From positions 104,947 through 168,946 of the forward strand of contig NZ_LGTB01000015.1 in assembly GCF_001238275.1 (NCBI RefSeq): 64,000 nucleotides of DNA, in the 5' to 3' direction. The notes under the pieces were generated by a model that saw only the letters and a list, made by a program, of their open reading frames with translations, was not told the origin of the DNA and did no database searches. Of this stretch, positions 56,127-64,000 are shown piece after piece; position 1 is the first letter of the stretch; each line of letters begins with the position of its first letter. The position numbers were made by a program, and so were the translations under genes. This DNA comes from Bradyrhizobium viridifuturi (GTDB taxonomy: Bacteria > Pseudomonadota > Alphaproteobacteria > Rhizobiales > Xanthobacteraceae).

Positions 56127-56176
56127 GGTCTCGACTCCTCAGTCAGATAAGCGGTCGAGTCCGCTCGTTGTTTCTA

Positions 56177-56602
56177 TTATTCGTGCTCATTGATAGCGAT
56201 TGTCTTAATGACCCGTTCAGGTTCCGGCCTGGCCAGGTCAATCGACAACAACCCGTTCTTCAGATCCGCGCCCAGCACCTGCATCCCCTCCGCCAGCACG
56301 AAGGTGCGCTGGAAGTGGCGCGCGGCAATGCCGCGATGGATGTATTGCCGAGCCTTGTCGTCCTGCTGGCGGCCGCGGATGACGAGCTGATTTTCCTCAA
56401 TAGTCACATCGAGTTGGTCACGGGTGAAGCCCGCCACCGCTAGCGTGATGCGAAGCCGTTCAGGCTGCCCGTTGGTACGGTCGCACCGCTCGATATTGTA
56501 CGGAGGATAGCCGTCGGCGCCCTTCACGACGCGGTCGAGCGCACGCTCGATCTCGTCGAATCCCAGAAGGAACGGACTGGACAACGATGGAACACGAGAC
56601 AT
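56177..56602 (-). CDS. Hsp20 small heat-shock protein
   Basis: A 141-residue class A small heat-shock protein, an ATP-independent holdase that binds unfolding proteins. The alpha-crystallin domain runs from about residue 40 to 130 (ERLRITLAVAGFTRDQLDVT, NQLVIRGRQ, HRGIAARHFQRTFVLAEGM, GADLKNGLLSIDLARP), with the GLL conserved as NGLLSIDLAR. Start ATG 56602. A ROSE-type thermometer with an RpoH-like promoter lies in the leader, so expression needs heat both for transcription and for translation. DUF1150 follows. Confidence 0.95.
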   Translation of the reverse strand: MSRVPSLSSPFLLGFDEIERALDRVVKGADGYPPYNIERCDRTNGQPERLRITLAVAGFTRDQLDVTIEENQLVIRGRQQDDKARQYIHRGIAARHFQRTFVLAEGMQVLGADLKNGLLSIDLARPEPERVIKTIAINEHE

Positions 56603-56604
56603 TA

Positions 56605-56681
56605 CAAAGTCCTCTCGAAGCGACTTTGAGGGGCCCTTGCGGCGCCCCATGCAACCGGCGGGCCGTCTGGCCTCCGGTCAG
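56605..56681 (-). promoter_or_regulatory. ROSE-type RNA thermometer in the hsp20 leader
   Basis: The final hairpin (56605-56628) reads CAAAG-TCGCT-TCGAG-AGGA-CTTTG: CAAAG pairs with CTTTG, and TCGCT pairs with the Shine-Dalgarno AGGA leaving one bulged G, which is exactly the conserved ROSE pattern (UYGCU against AGGA). Upstream are GGGGC/GCCCC and GACCGG...CCGGTT stems. AGGA ends seven bases before the ATG. Confidence 0.85.
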
Positions 56682-56687
56682 TGAGGG

Positions 56688-56716
56688 ATATGGGGGCGAT
56701 CTGGATAGCGTTCAAG
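56688..56716 (-). promoter_or_regulatory. RpoH (sigma-32) type promoter for hsp20
   Basis: On the minus strand CTTGAA (56711-56716) and CCCCCATAT (56688-56696) are spaced by 14 bases, a good match to the sigma-32 pattern CTTGAA/CCCCATNT. Its expected start site gives a leader of about 78 bases, the size needed for the ROSE element. Confidence 0.65.
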
Positions 56717-56772
56717 CAGCTCCGAAACCAGCCTAAACGCCCGCAACATGAGGGCAAATTCTTCTCGATCGG

Positions 56773-57854
<1,082 letters not shown>

Positions 57855-57855
<1 letters not shown>

Positions 57856-58703
57856 TATTTTTCCGTCTCCACCAATCCGCGCACGAACAGTTTCTGCATC
57901 ACGACGACGACGAACACCGGCGGCAGCATCGCCAGCAGCGCGGTCGCCATCACCACCGGCCATTCGGTCAGCGCGTCGGTCGTGGTGATCATCTTGCGGA
58001 TGCCGACCTGGATTGTCTGCATGTCGTCGCGCGTCGTGATCAACAGCGGCCAGAGATATTGATTCCAGCCGAGGATGAAGAGGATCACGAACAGCGCGGC
58101 CATGTTGGTGCGCGACAGCGGCAGCAGCGTATCCCAGAAGAAGCGGAACGGGCCGGCGCCGTCGATGCGCGAGGCCTCCAGCAATTCGTCCGGCACGGTC
58201 ATGAAGAACTGCCGGAACAAGAGCGTCGCGGTGGCCGAGGCGATCAGCGGCAGCGACAGGCCGGCATAGCTGTCGAGCAGATGCAGGTCGGCGACGATCT
58301 TGTAGGTCGGATAGATGCGCACCTCGACCGGCAGCATCAAGGTGATGAAGATGATCCAGAAGATCGCCATCCGGAACGGAAAGCGAAAATAGACGATCGC
58401 ATAGGCCGAGATGATCGAGATCGCGATCTTGCCGACCGCGATCAGGAGCGCCATGACCAGCGAGTTCAGCATCATGTTGAGCACGGGCTCGCGGGTCGAG
58501 CCGCTCGTACCGACGAACAGTGTCTGGTAGTAGGTCTCGAGGAAATGGCCGCCGGGCAGCAGCGACATCTGGCCGTTGGCGATGACGGCGTTGTCCTGGG
58601 TCGAGGCGACGATCGCCAGATACACCGGGAAGGCGACGATCGCGATCCCGATCCACAGGATGATGTGAGCCAGATAGCGCTGGAAGCCTTCTTCCTCGAC
58701 CAT
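57855..58703 (-). CDS. ugpE: sn-Glycerol-3-phosphate ABC transporter permease UgpE
   Basis: A 282-residue inner-membrane permease with about six helices. The EAA loop that docks the ATPase is EASRIDGAGPFRFFWDTLLPLS, and the N-terminal helix and long periplasmic loop (VFxGTSGSTREPV) fit UgpE. It follows ugpA and precedes ugpC with one-base overlap, so the operon is tightly coupled. Confidence 0.93.
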
Positions 58704-59584
58704 CAGTAGGTCACCTTGCGCTCGACGAAGCGGAACTGGATTCCCGTCAGCACGACGACGATGACCATCAGGATGACCGACTGCGCCGCCGAGGAGCCGA
58801 GATTTCCGCCGAGCAGGCCGTCGGTATAGACCTTGTAGACCAGTGTCTCGGTCGCCTTGCCGGGGCCGCCACGGGTCATCGTGTCGATGATGCCGAAAGT
58901 GTCGAAGAAGGCGTAGACGATGTTGATGACCAGCAGGAAGAAGATGGTCGGCGACAGCAGCGGGAAGATCACGGTCCAGAACCGCCGCATCGGACGCGCG
59001 CCGTCGATCGCAGCGGCTTCGATCACGCTCTTCGGGATGCTCTGCAGGCCGGCGAGGAAGAACAGGAAATTGTAGGAGATCTGCTTCCAGGCCGCTGCGA
59101 GGATGATCAGGGCCGCGGCCTGGTCGCCGTCGAGCAGCGGATTCCAGTCAACGCCCATGGCGCGCAGATAGCGCGACAGCACGCCGAGCGAGGGATGCAG
59201 CATGAACACCCAGAGCACGCCGACCACGGGCGGGGCCACGGCGTAGGGCCAGATCAAGAGCGTGCGGTAGAGCGTCGAGCCGCGCAGCGGCTTGTCGGCC
59301 ATGACGGCGAGCAGCAGCGCGAATGACAGCGAGGACACCGCGATCGCGAACGAGAACGCGAAGGTCCTGATGATGGCGGCGAAATAGGCCGGGTCCTTGA
59401 ACAGTTCGAGATAGTTCTCGAACCAGACGAAACTGGTGGACAGGCCGAAGGCGTCCTGCAGCAGGAAGGACTGGATCACCGCCTGTGCGGCCGGCCAGTA
59501 GAAAAAGACCAGGACGATCGCGAGTTGCGGGGCAACCAGCGCGTACGGCAACAGCTTTGATTGGAAAATCGCTTGCTTTTGCAT
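58703..59584 (-). CDS. ugpA: sn-Glycerol-3-phosphate ABC transporter permease UgpA
   Basis: A 293-residue permease partner of UgpE. Features are the first helix YALVAPQLAIVLVFFYWPAA, the QSFLLQDAFGLSTSFVWFEN segment usual in UgpA, and the EAA loop EAAAIDGARPMRRFWTVIFPLL. It overlaps the ugpE start by one base. The gap to ugpB upstream is 64 bases (counting the repaired ugpB stop at 59649). Confidence 0.93.
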   Translation of the reverse strand: MQKQAIFQSKLLPYALVAPQLAIVLVFFYWPAAQAVIQSFLLQDAFGLSTSFVWFENYLELFKDPAYFAAIIRTFAFSFAIAVSSLSFALLLAVMADKPLRGSTLYRTLLIWPYAVAPPVVGVLWVFMLHPSLGVLSRYLRAMGVDWNPLLDGDQAAALIILAAAWKQISYNFLFFLAGLQSIPKSVIEAAAIDGARPMRRFWTVIFPLLSPTIFFLLVINIVYAFFDTFGIIDTMTRGGPGKATETLVYKVYTDGLLGGNLGSSAAQSVILMVIVVVLTGIQFRFVERKVTY

Positions 59585-59648
59585 GATCTCTGACGAAATG
59601 GCAGGCCGCTCGTCGCGGCCTGCCGGTTGATGGCCTCAAACCATCATG

Positions 59649-60964
59649 TCAGCGGACGGCGGTCTTTTCAAACTGCCGCAGCATCTGGTTGCCGCGCTCG
59701 ACGGCGGAGTCCAGCGCCTGCTTGGCGGTCTTCTTGCCGGCCAGCGCCTGCTCGATCTCTTCCGACCACATGTCGCGCAGCTGCACCATGTTGCCGAGGC
59801 GCAGACCGCGCGAATTCTCGGTCGGCTCCTTGTTGGTGAGCTCGAGCAGCGGGGTCTCGAGATAGGGCTGGTCCTTGTAGAAGCCCTCTTCCTTGGCCTT
59901 GGCGTAGGCCGCTTGGTGATCGGCAGATAGCCCGAGGCCTTGTGGATCCAGACCTGGCGGTCGGTGTCCGAGAGGAAGGTCAGGAACTTGGCAACGCCCT
60001 TGTATTCCTCGGCCGACTTGCCGCCCATCACCCAGAGCGAAGCGCCGCCGATGATCGAGTTCTGCGGTGCGCCCTTGACGTCGGGATAATACGGCATCGG
60101 GGCGGCGGTGAAGTTGAACTTGGCCTGCGCCTTGACGTTGCCGAAGAACGCCGACGAGGTCAGGTAGATCGGGCATTCGCCGGAGGTGAAGCGGCCTTCG
60201 CCGGTGTTGGTGCGGCCGGCATAGTCGTAGGTCTTGTCCTTCTGCAGCTCGACCAGGTTCTCGAGATGCTTGACCTGCAGCGGGCCGTTGAATTCGAGCA
60301 CGGTGTCGAAGCCGTCGAGGCCGTTGGCCTTGCTGGCGAGCGGCACGTTGTGCCAGGCCGAAAGCTGCTCGAGATTGACCCAGGTGACCCACGAGCCGGA
60401 GAAGCCGCAGGTGGTGTAGCCGGCCGCCTTCAGCTTCTTGGCATCCTCGAACACCTGCGGCCAGGTCTTCGGGATCTCGGCGATGTTGGCCTTCTTCAGC
60501 GCGTCGAGATTGACCCACATCACCGTCGACGACGAATTGAAGGGGAACGACAGCATCTCGCCCTTCGAGGTCGAGTAGTAGCCGGTGATCGCGGGCAGAT
60601 AGACGCTCGGATCGAATTTCTCGCCAGCATCGGCCATCAGCTTGTAGACCGGTTTGACGGCGCCGGTGGCGGCCATCATGGTCGCGGTGCCGACCTCGAA
60701 CACCTGCATGATGTGCGGCGCGTTACCGGCACGGAAGGCGGCGATGCCGGCGTTCATGGTGTCGGCGTAGCCGCCCTTGTAGGTCGGGATCACCTTGTAG
60801 TCGGACTGCGAGGCGTTGAAGTCGTTGGCCAGCTTGACGATGACGTCATTGTTGGCGCCGGTCATCGCGTGCCACCACTGGATCTCGGTCACCGCAAACG
60901 CAGGTGACGCGAATGCAAGCGTAGCAGCGGCGACAGCAGCAGCGCCTAATCGTCGAAAAATCAT
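59649..60964 (-). pseudogene. ugpB: sn-Glycerol-3-phosphate-binding protein UgpB, frameshifted in this sequence
   Basis: The periplasmic binding protein of the importer. A signal peptide (MIFRRLGAAAVAAATLAFAS, cut near AFA-VTEI) starts at ATG 60964. The mature part has IQWWHAMTGANNDVIVKLAN, MQVFEVGTATMMAATGAVKP and PNKPFN-type features such as SFPFNSSSTVMWVN. The frame breaks at 59911: one G is missing (AAGGCGGCC expected), after which the true frame reads AAYAKAKEEGFYKDQPYLET, NSRGLRLGNMVQLRDMWSEE and ends FEKTAVR at 59649, giving 438 residues, the family length. The gene is probably intact in the organism. A PHO box lies 56 bases upstream. Confidence 0.9.
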
Positions 60965-61019
60965 CAAAGCCCCTCCCGGTTGGAACACCATCTTTCGTTG
61001 CGCGCGTTATCAGCGCCGG

Positions 61020-61037
61020 ATGACGTTCAAATGACCG
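61020..61037 (-). promoter_or_regulatory. PHO box upstream of ugpB
   Basis: On the minus strand CGGTCAT-TTGA-ACGTCAT: two seven-base units, six and five matches out of seven to the PHO-box half CTGTCAT, with the standard four-base spacer. It lies 56 bases before the ugpB start, supporting control by PhoB, as known for ugp in other bacteria. Confidence 0.65.
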
Positions 61038-61086
61038 TATAAACGAAAGTCATCGTAGGGGGGAAGCCGCGACAAAGGGAAGCGGT

Positions 61087-61105
61087 AAAAAAGGCGAAGA
61101 TCGCC
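61087..61105 (-). terminator. Rho-independent terminator of the CoA-transferase gene
   Basis: On the minus strand GGCGA-TCT-TCGCC is followed directly by TTTTTT. It lies about 65 bases after the CoA-transferase stop. Confidence 0.8.
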
Positions 61106-61118
61106 GCCGCCGGCGCCG

Positions 61119-61152
61119 TGCGGTGCAGCGCCGGACGCGACGCTGCACCGCA
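61119..61152. repeat. 12-base perfect inverted repeat
   Basis: TGCGGTGCAGCG (61119-61130) and CGCTGCACCGCA (61141-61152) around a ten-base loop, just ahead of the T-run terminator in the same direction. The two stems probably act together at the end of the CoA-transferase transcript. Confidence 0.75.
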
Positions 61153-61171
61153 GGGCTGACGGATGGTCGTG

Positions 61172-62377
61172 TCAGCGCTTGCGCTGCGGACCGCAGACCA
61201 CGCCCTTGTCGACCAGGCCGTTGATCTCGTCCCGGGAGTACCCGAACTCGCCCAGCACTTCCGCAGCGTGCTGGCTGAACTTCGGCGGCGTGCGGCGCAG
61301 GTTCGGCTTGGTGCGTTCGAGGCGGATCGGCGAGGCGACGCCTTTGTACCAATCCTTCTCGATGACGTCGCCGCGATGGATGGTGTGCGGGTTGGTCAGC
61401 GCCTGGTCGATCTTCTGCACCGGGCCGGCAGGCAGGCCGGCGGCGAGCAGCCGGTTGCACAGCGGCTCGGCCTCGTGCTGGCTGAACACCGCGGCCAGCT
61501 CGGCCCGCAGCGCATCGCGGTTGGCGATCCGGTCCTTGTTGCGGGCAAAGCGCGGATCGGTGCCGAGCTCCGGCTTGCCGATCTCCTTGGCGAGCTTGCG
61601 GAAGGTGCCGTCATTGCCGACGCCGATGAAGATGTTGTCGGTCTTGGTCGGGAAGATCGCGTACGGCACGAGGTTCGGATGCTCGTTGCCGGTGAGCGAC
61701 GGCGGCTTGCCATGCATGAAATAGTTCGCGGTGTGCGGATGCATGATCGCGAGCCCGGTCTCGTACAGCGTGGTCTCGAGGAACTGGCCGAGCCCCGAGC
61801 GCTGCCGCTCCGACAATGCCATCAGGATGCCGATCGCGGCATAGAGCCCGGTGGTGATGTCGACCAGCGGCACGCCGATGCGCATCGGCCCGCTCTCCGG
61901 GGAGCCGGTCGCCGCGATCATGCCGGTCATCGCCTGGATGATCGCGTCATAGCCGGGATTGCCGCCGCGCGGGCCGTCGGCACCGAAGCCGGAGATCCGG
62001 CAATGCACGAGGCGCGGAAATTTCGCGCGCAGCACGTCGTTGCCGATGCCCCATTTGTCGAGCGTGCCCGGCTTGAAGTTCTCGATCAGCACGTCGGCGG
62101 TTTCGAGCATCTTCATCAGCACCACGCGTCCGCCTTCGGAGGCGAGGTCGAGGCCGATCGAGCGCTTGTTGCGGTTGATGCCGACGAAATAGGCCGCGTC
62201 CTCGTCGTGGAAGGGAGGGCCCCAGTCGCGCACCTCGTCGCCGGCGGGCGGCTCGACCTTGATCACGTCGGCGCCGTGGTCGGCGAGGATCTGGGTGCAA
62301 TACGGGCCGCCGAGCACGCGCGTCAGATCGATCACGCGCAGTCCGGTCATCGCGCCCGTAGCCGCTGGGGTATTCAT
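61172..62377 (-). CDS. CaiB/BaiF family CoA-transferase
   Basis: A 401-residue class III CoA-transferase: LTRVLGGPYCTQILADHGAD, VIKVEPPAGDEVRDWGPPF, NRNKRSIGLDL, ENFKPGTLDKWG, and the catalytic Asp in GVPLVDITTGLYAAIGIL. Compared with the member at 18840 the sequence is clearly different (the loops and C-terminal NLRRTPPKFSQHAAEVLGEF part), so the two are not a recent duplication. The substrate is unknown; succinyl-CoA:acid and formyl-CoA types share this pattern. It has its own terminator and no operon partner on its strand apart from the nearby ohr. Confidence 0.9.
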   Translation of the reverse strand: MNTPAATGAMTGLRVIDLTRVLGGPYCTQILADHGADVIKVEPPAGDEVRDWGPPFHDEDAAYFVGINRNKRSIGLDLASEGGRVVLMKMLETADVLIENFKPGTLDKWGIGNDVLRAKFPRLVHCRISGFGADGPRGGNPGYDAIIQAMTGMIAATGSPESGPMRIGVPLVDITTGLYAAIGILMALSERQRSGLGQFLETTLYETGLAIMHPHTANYFMHGKPPSLTGNEHPNLVPYAIFPTKTDNIFIGVGNDGTFRKLAKEIGKPELGTDPRFARNKDRIANRDALRAELAAVFSQHEAEPLCNRLLAAGLPAGPVQKIDQALTNPHTIHRGDVIEKDWYKGVASPIRLERTKPNLRRTPPKFSQHAAEVLGEFGYSRDEINGLVDKGVVCGPQRKR

Positions 62378-62588
62378 GGAAGCAACCTTCGCTCAGTTGG
62401 GTTCGAAAACGAGGGTCCCAGAGCTAACGGTCTTCGGGCGAGGCAGCAATGCTCTCATCCGCGCAGGCCCATGCAGCAGGCGGCGCGTGCGTTCGCCAAG
62501 CGAACTGCAAAGAGTGCACTGGCATCTCGAATGCAAACAAATAGTCCGCCACGCGGGAAGGCGTGGCGGACCATTGGCGGGAGTCGGA

Positions 62589-63014
62589 TTAGACGACGGT
62601 CAGCTTGACGTCGACATTGCCGCGGGTCGCGTTGGAATACGGGCACACCTGGTGCGCCTTCTCGACCAGCGCTTCGGCGTCAGCGCGGGACAGGCCGGGC
62701 AGCGAGACGGCGAGTTCGACGGCGAGGCCGAAGCCGCCTTCCGAGCGCGGACCAATGCCGACCGTCGAGGTCACTGCGGCGTCGGCGGGAACCTTGGGGC
62801 CGCCCTGCGAGGCCACGAACTTCATCGCGCCGATAAAGCAGGCGGCGTAGCCGGCCGCGAACAGCTGCTCCGGATTGTTGCCGGCGCCGCCGCCGCCACC
62901 GAGCTCCTTCGGCGTGGTGAGCTTGACGTCGAGCGCGCCGTCGAGCGTTGCCGCATGGCCGTCGCGGCCGCCGGTTGCCTTGGCGCTGGTCTTGTAGAGC
63001 ACGTTCACAGACAT
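62589..63014 (-). CDS. ohr: Organic hydroperoxide resistance protein Ohr
   Basis: A 141-residue thiol peroxidase of the Ohr/OsmC family that reduces organic and fatty-acid hydroperoxides. The reactive Cys lies in GYAACFIGAMKF and the resolving Cys in HQVCPYSNATRGN, with catalytic Arg and Glu in the NPEQLFAAGYA and the N-terminal TATGGRDGH regions. The start is ATG 63014 (MSVNVLYKTSAKATGG). It is divergent from ohrR across a gap carrying two operator copies. Confidence 0.95.
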   Translation of the reverse strand: MSVNVLYKTSAKATGGRDGHAATLDGALDVKLTTPKELGGGGGAGNNPEQLFAAGYAACFIGAMKFVASQGGPKVPADAAVTSTVGIGPRSEGGFGLAVELAVSLPGLSRADAEALVEKAHQVCPYSNATRGNVDVKLTVV

Positions 63015-63092
63015 CGTGGTCTCCCTCGGGTTTGGACTTGCTGGTTTCGAGTGGGTTTTGAAATCGACGGCCACACGTATTGCATCCAATTG

Positions 63093-63141
63093 AATTGTGC
63101 GCAATATAAATTCCGAGGCCTCACATTTAATTGTTCGCAAT
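63093..63141. promoter_or_regulatory. Two OhrR-type operators between ohr and ohrR
   Basis: AATTGTGCGCAAT (63093-63105) and AATTGTTCGCAAT (63129-63141) are a 13-base motif repeated in direct orientation with one mismatch, 36 bases apart centre to centre. Each is pseudo-palindromic (AATTG...CGCAAT/ATTGCG) with AT-rich ends, as in known OhrR sites. The two can serve ohr and ohrR. Confidence 0.75.
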
Positions 63142-63183
63142 TGAATCCGCGGTCATGTGAGCACAAAATGACCCGCAAACGAG

Positions 63184-63663
63184 ATGGATTCGATGGGAAC
63201 CATGGTCAGGAAACAGACGGCGGCGGATCAGGCGCTGCGGCTCGATAACCAGATCTGCTTTGCGGTCTATTCGACCGCACATGCCTTCAACCGTGTCTAC
63301 AAGCCGCTGTTCGACCGGCTCGGGCTGACCTATCCGCAGTATCTCGTGATGCTGGCGCTGTGGGAGCGCGACGACGTGCCGGTCAAGGACCTCGGCGAGC
63401 GGCTGTTCCTGGATTCCGGCACGCTGACGCCGCTGCTGAAACGGCTGGAAGCGGCGGAGCTGGTCAGGCGGACCCGCAGCACCGAGGACGAGCGCGTGGT
63501 GCTGATTGCGCTGACGCAGCAGGGCCACGCGTTACGCGAAAAGGCCAAAGCCGTCCCGCAATCGATCCTCGCGGCGTCGGACTGCACGGTCGGGGAGTTG
63601 CTGGCGATGAAGGACGAGATCGTCGCGCTTCGCGACCGATTGAATGCGGTGCTTGGGGAGTAG
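63184..63663 (+). CDS. ohrR: MarR-family organic hydroperoxide sensor OhrR
   Basis: A 159-residue MarR-type repressor. The conserved redox cysteine is in LDNQICFAVYSTAHAFNRVY (about residue 25), the winged helix has LGERLFLDSGTLTPLLKRLE and RRTRSTEDERVVLIALTQ. When the Cys is oxidised by organic peroxide, it releases the ohr promoter. The start is ATG 63184 or the nearby 63193 or 63202. It faces away from ohr. Confidence 0.94.
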   Translation: MDSMGTMVRKQTAADQALRLDNQICFAVYSTAHAFNRVYKPLFDRLGLTYPQYLVMLALWERDDVPVKDLGERLFLDSGTLTPLLKRLEAAELVRRTRSTEDERVVLIALTQQGHALREKAKAVPQSILAASDCTVGELLAMKDEIVALRDRLNAVLGE

Positions 63664-63681
63664 CGGCCGGATGTGCGGCGG

Positions 63682-63927
63682 CTAGAGGCGCTTCCTGGCG
63701 AAGGCGCGGCCGCTATGGGATTTGAGATACCTCTCGAATGCCAGGGCTTTGTATTTGTCCGGAAATGCGCAGTACCAGACGAGTTGCCAAGGCTTGAATT
63801 TTGAGGTGTGGGCGGACTTGCCGGCGTTGTGCTCGGGAATCCGTCGTTTCAGATCCTCGGTGGCGCCAACGTATTCCTGATCAGGGAAGTAGATGCTGCG
63901 GATGATGTAGACGTACCACATTCGCAT
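63682..63927 (-). CDS. GIY-YIG nuclease family protein
   Basis: An 81-residue protein of the small stand-alone GIY-YIG (UPF0213-like) group: WYVYIIRSIYFPDQEYVGAT holds the two motif tyrosines (the YV...Y-VG form), EDLKRRIPEHNAGKSAHTSK the Arg and His, and FERYLKSHSGRAFARKRL the tail. Members resemble nuclease domains but many lack tested activity. Start ATG 63927 or the second ATG 63921 (MWYVYIIRS). Confidence 0.9.
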   Translation of the reverse strand: MRMWYVYIIRSIYFPDQEYVGATEDLKRRIPEHNAGKSAHTSKFKPWQLVWYCAFPDKYKALAFERYLKSHSGRAFARKRL

Positions 63928-63953
63928 CCACGAATAGCCGGAGTACCGACCAG

Positions 63954-64000
63954 TCCGTCTTCGCCCTTCGGGCTACGCCGGACACCACGCTTCGCCCTTC
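63954..64000. repeat. Dispersed-repeat remnant at the window edge
   Basis: The last 47 bases contain two copies of CTTCGCCCTTC and a CGGGCTACGCCGGAC segment, resembling the dispersed repeat sequence found between Bradyrhizobium genes. It continues beyond the window, so its ends cannot be set. Confidence 0.35.

Overview
The window is GC-rich, densely coded chromosomal DNA from an alphaproteobacterium, most likely Bradyrhizobium or a close relative in the Nitrobacteraceae. The pointers are the protein sequences (dnaKJ followed by a rhizobial-type pmtA, DUF1330, DUF2244, DUF1150, short RNase D, long HPF, lptC-lptA-lptB-rpoN-hpf-ptsN order), a ROSE-type RNA thermometer ahead of an hsp20 gene, and several copies of palindromic intergenic repeats typical of that group. 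I see no insertion sequence, prophage, integrase or CRISPR array.

Layout. 1-6694: the 3' part of dnaK, dnaJ, a frameshifted pmtA, an FMN reductase, pyrF, a DUF1330 gene, dapB and gpmA. 6695-9254: repeats, an AraC/MGMT repair protein, a DUF2244 membrane protein and a frameshifted nth. 9303-15361: an overlapping five-gene cassette (HlyD-type adaptor, DHA2 pump, type III polyketide synthase, ICMT-type methyltransferase, second DHA2 pump) that looks like a small lipid or alkylpyrone biosynthesis-and-export locus. 15353-20964: a CysZ-like membrane protein and an organic-acid locus (MFS permease, LysR regulator, CoA-transferase, HMG-CoA-lyase-like enzyme). 20999-25714: a YiiX-like hydrolase, a Tat-exported amine oxidase, an exported metallo-hydrolase and a TauE permease. 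25974-31694: pheT, pheS, a small secreted six-cysteine protein on the other strand, rplT, rpmI and infC (ATT start). 31922-38123: hydrolases, queG, GST, uppP and an NDUFA9-like protein. Then tRNA-Leu(CAG), an MFS exporter and an autotransporter. 43073-49879: rnd, lptC, lptA, lptB, rpoN, hpf, ptsN. 49969-54587: a TetR-controlled oxidoreductase/acyl-ligase locus. 54606-56602: a P460-type cytochrome, DUF6665-like, DUF1150 and hsp20 genes. 56773-60964: the ugpBAEC glycerol-3-phosphate importer with a PHO box. 61172-63927: a CaiB-type CoA-transferase, ohr/ohrR with paired operators, and a GIY-YIG protein.

A window-wide feature is the repeated loss of one base, nearly always from a doublet such as GG or CC, in genes that are otherwise intact: pmtA, nth, an amine oxidase (twice), the autotransporter, lptC, the TetR regulator, the saccharopine-reductase-like gene and ugpB. 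Restoring one base at each site gives a full-length protein with the expected C- or N-terminus. This pattern fits residual sequencing or assembly indels better than true gene decay, so those genes should be read as probably functional in the organism.

The most interesting biology is the type III PKS export cassette, the nested-palindrome operator of the TetR locus, the RpoH promoter plus ROSE thermometer on hsp20, and the PHO box on ugp. All functional statements are from reading the sequence and family knowledge; no database search was run.
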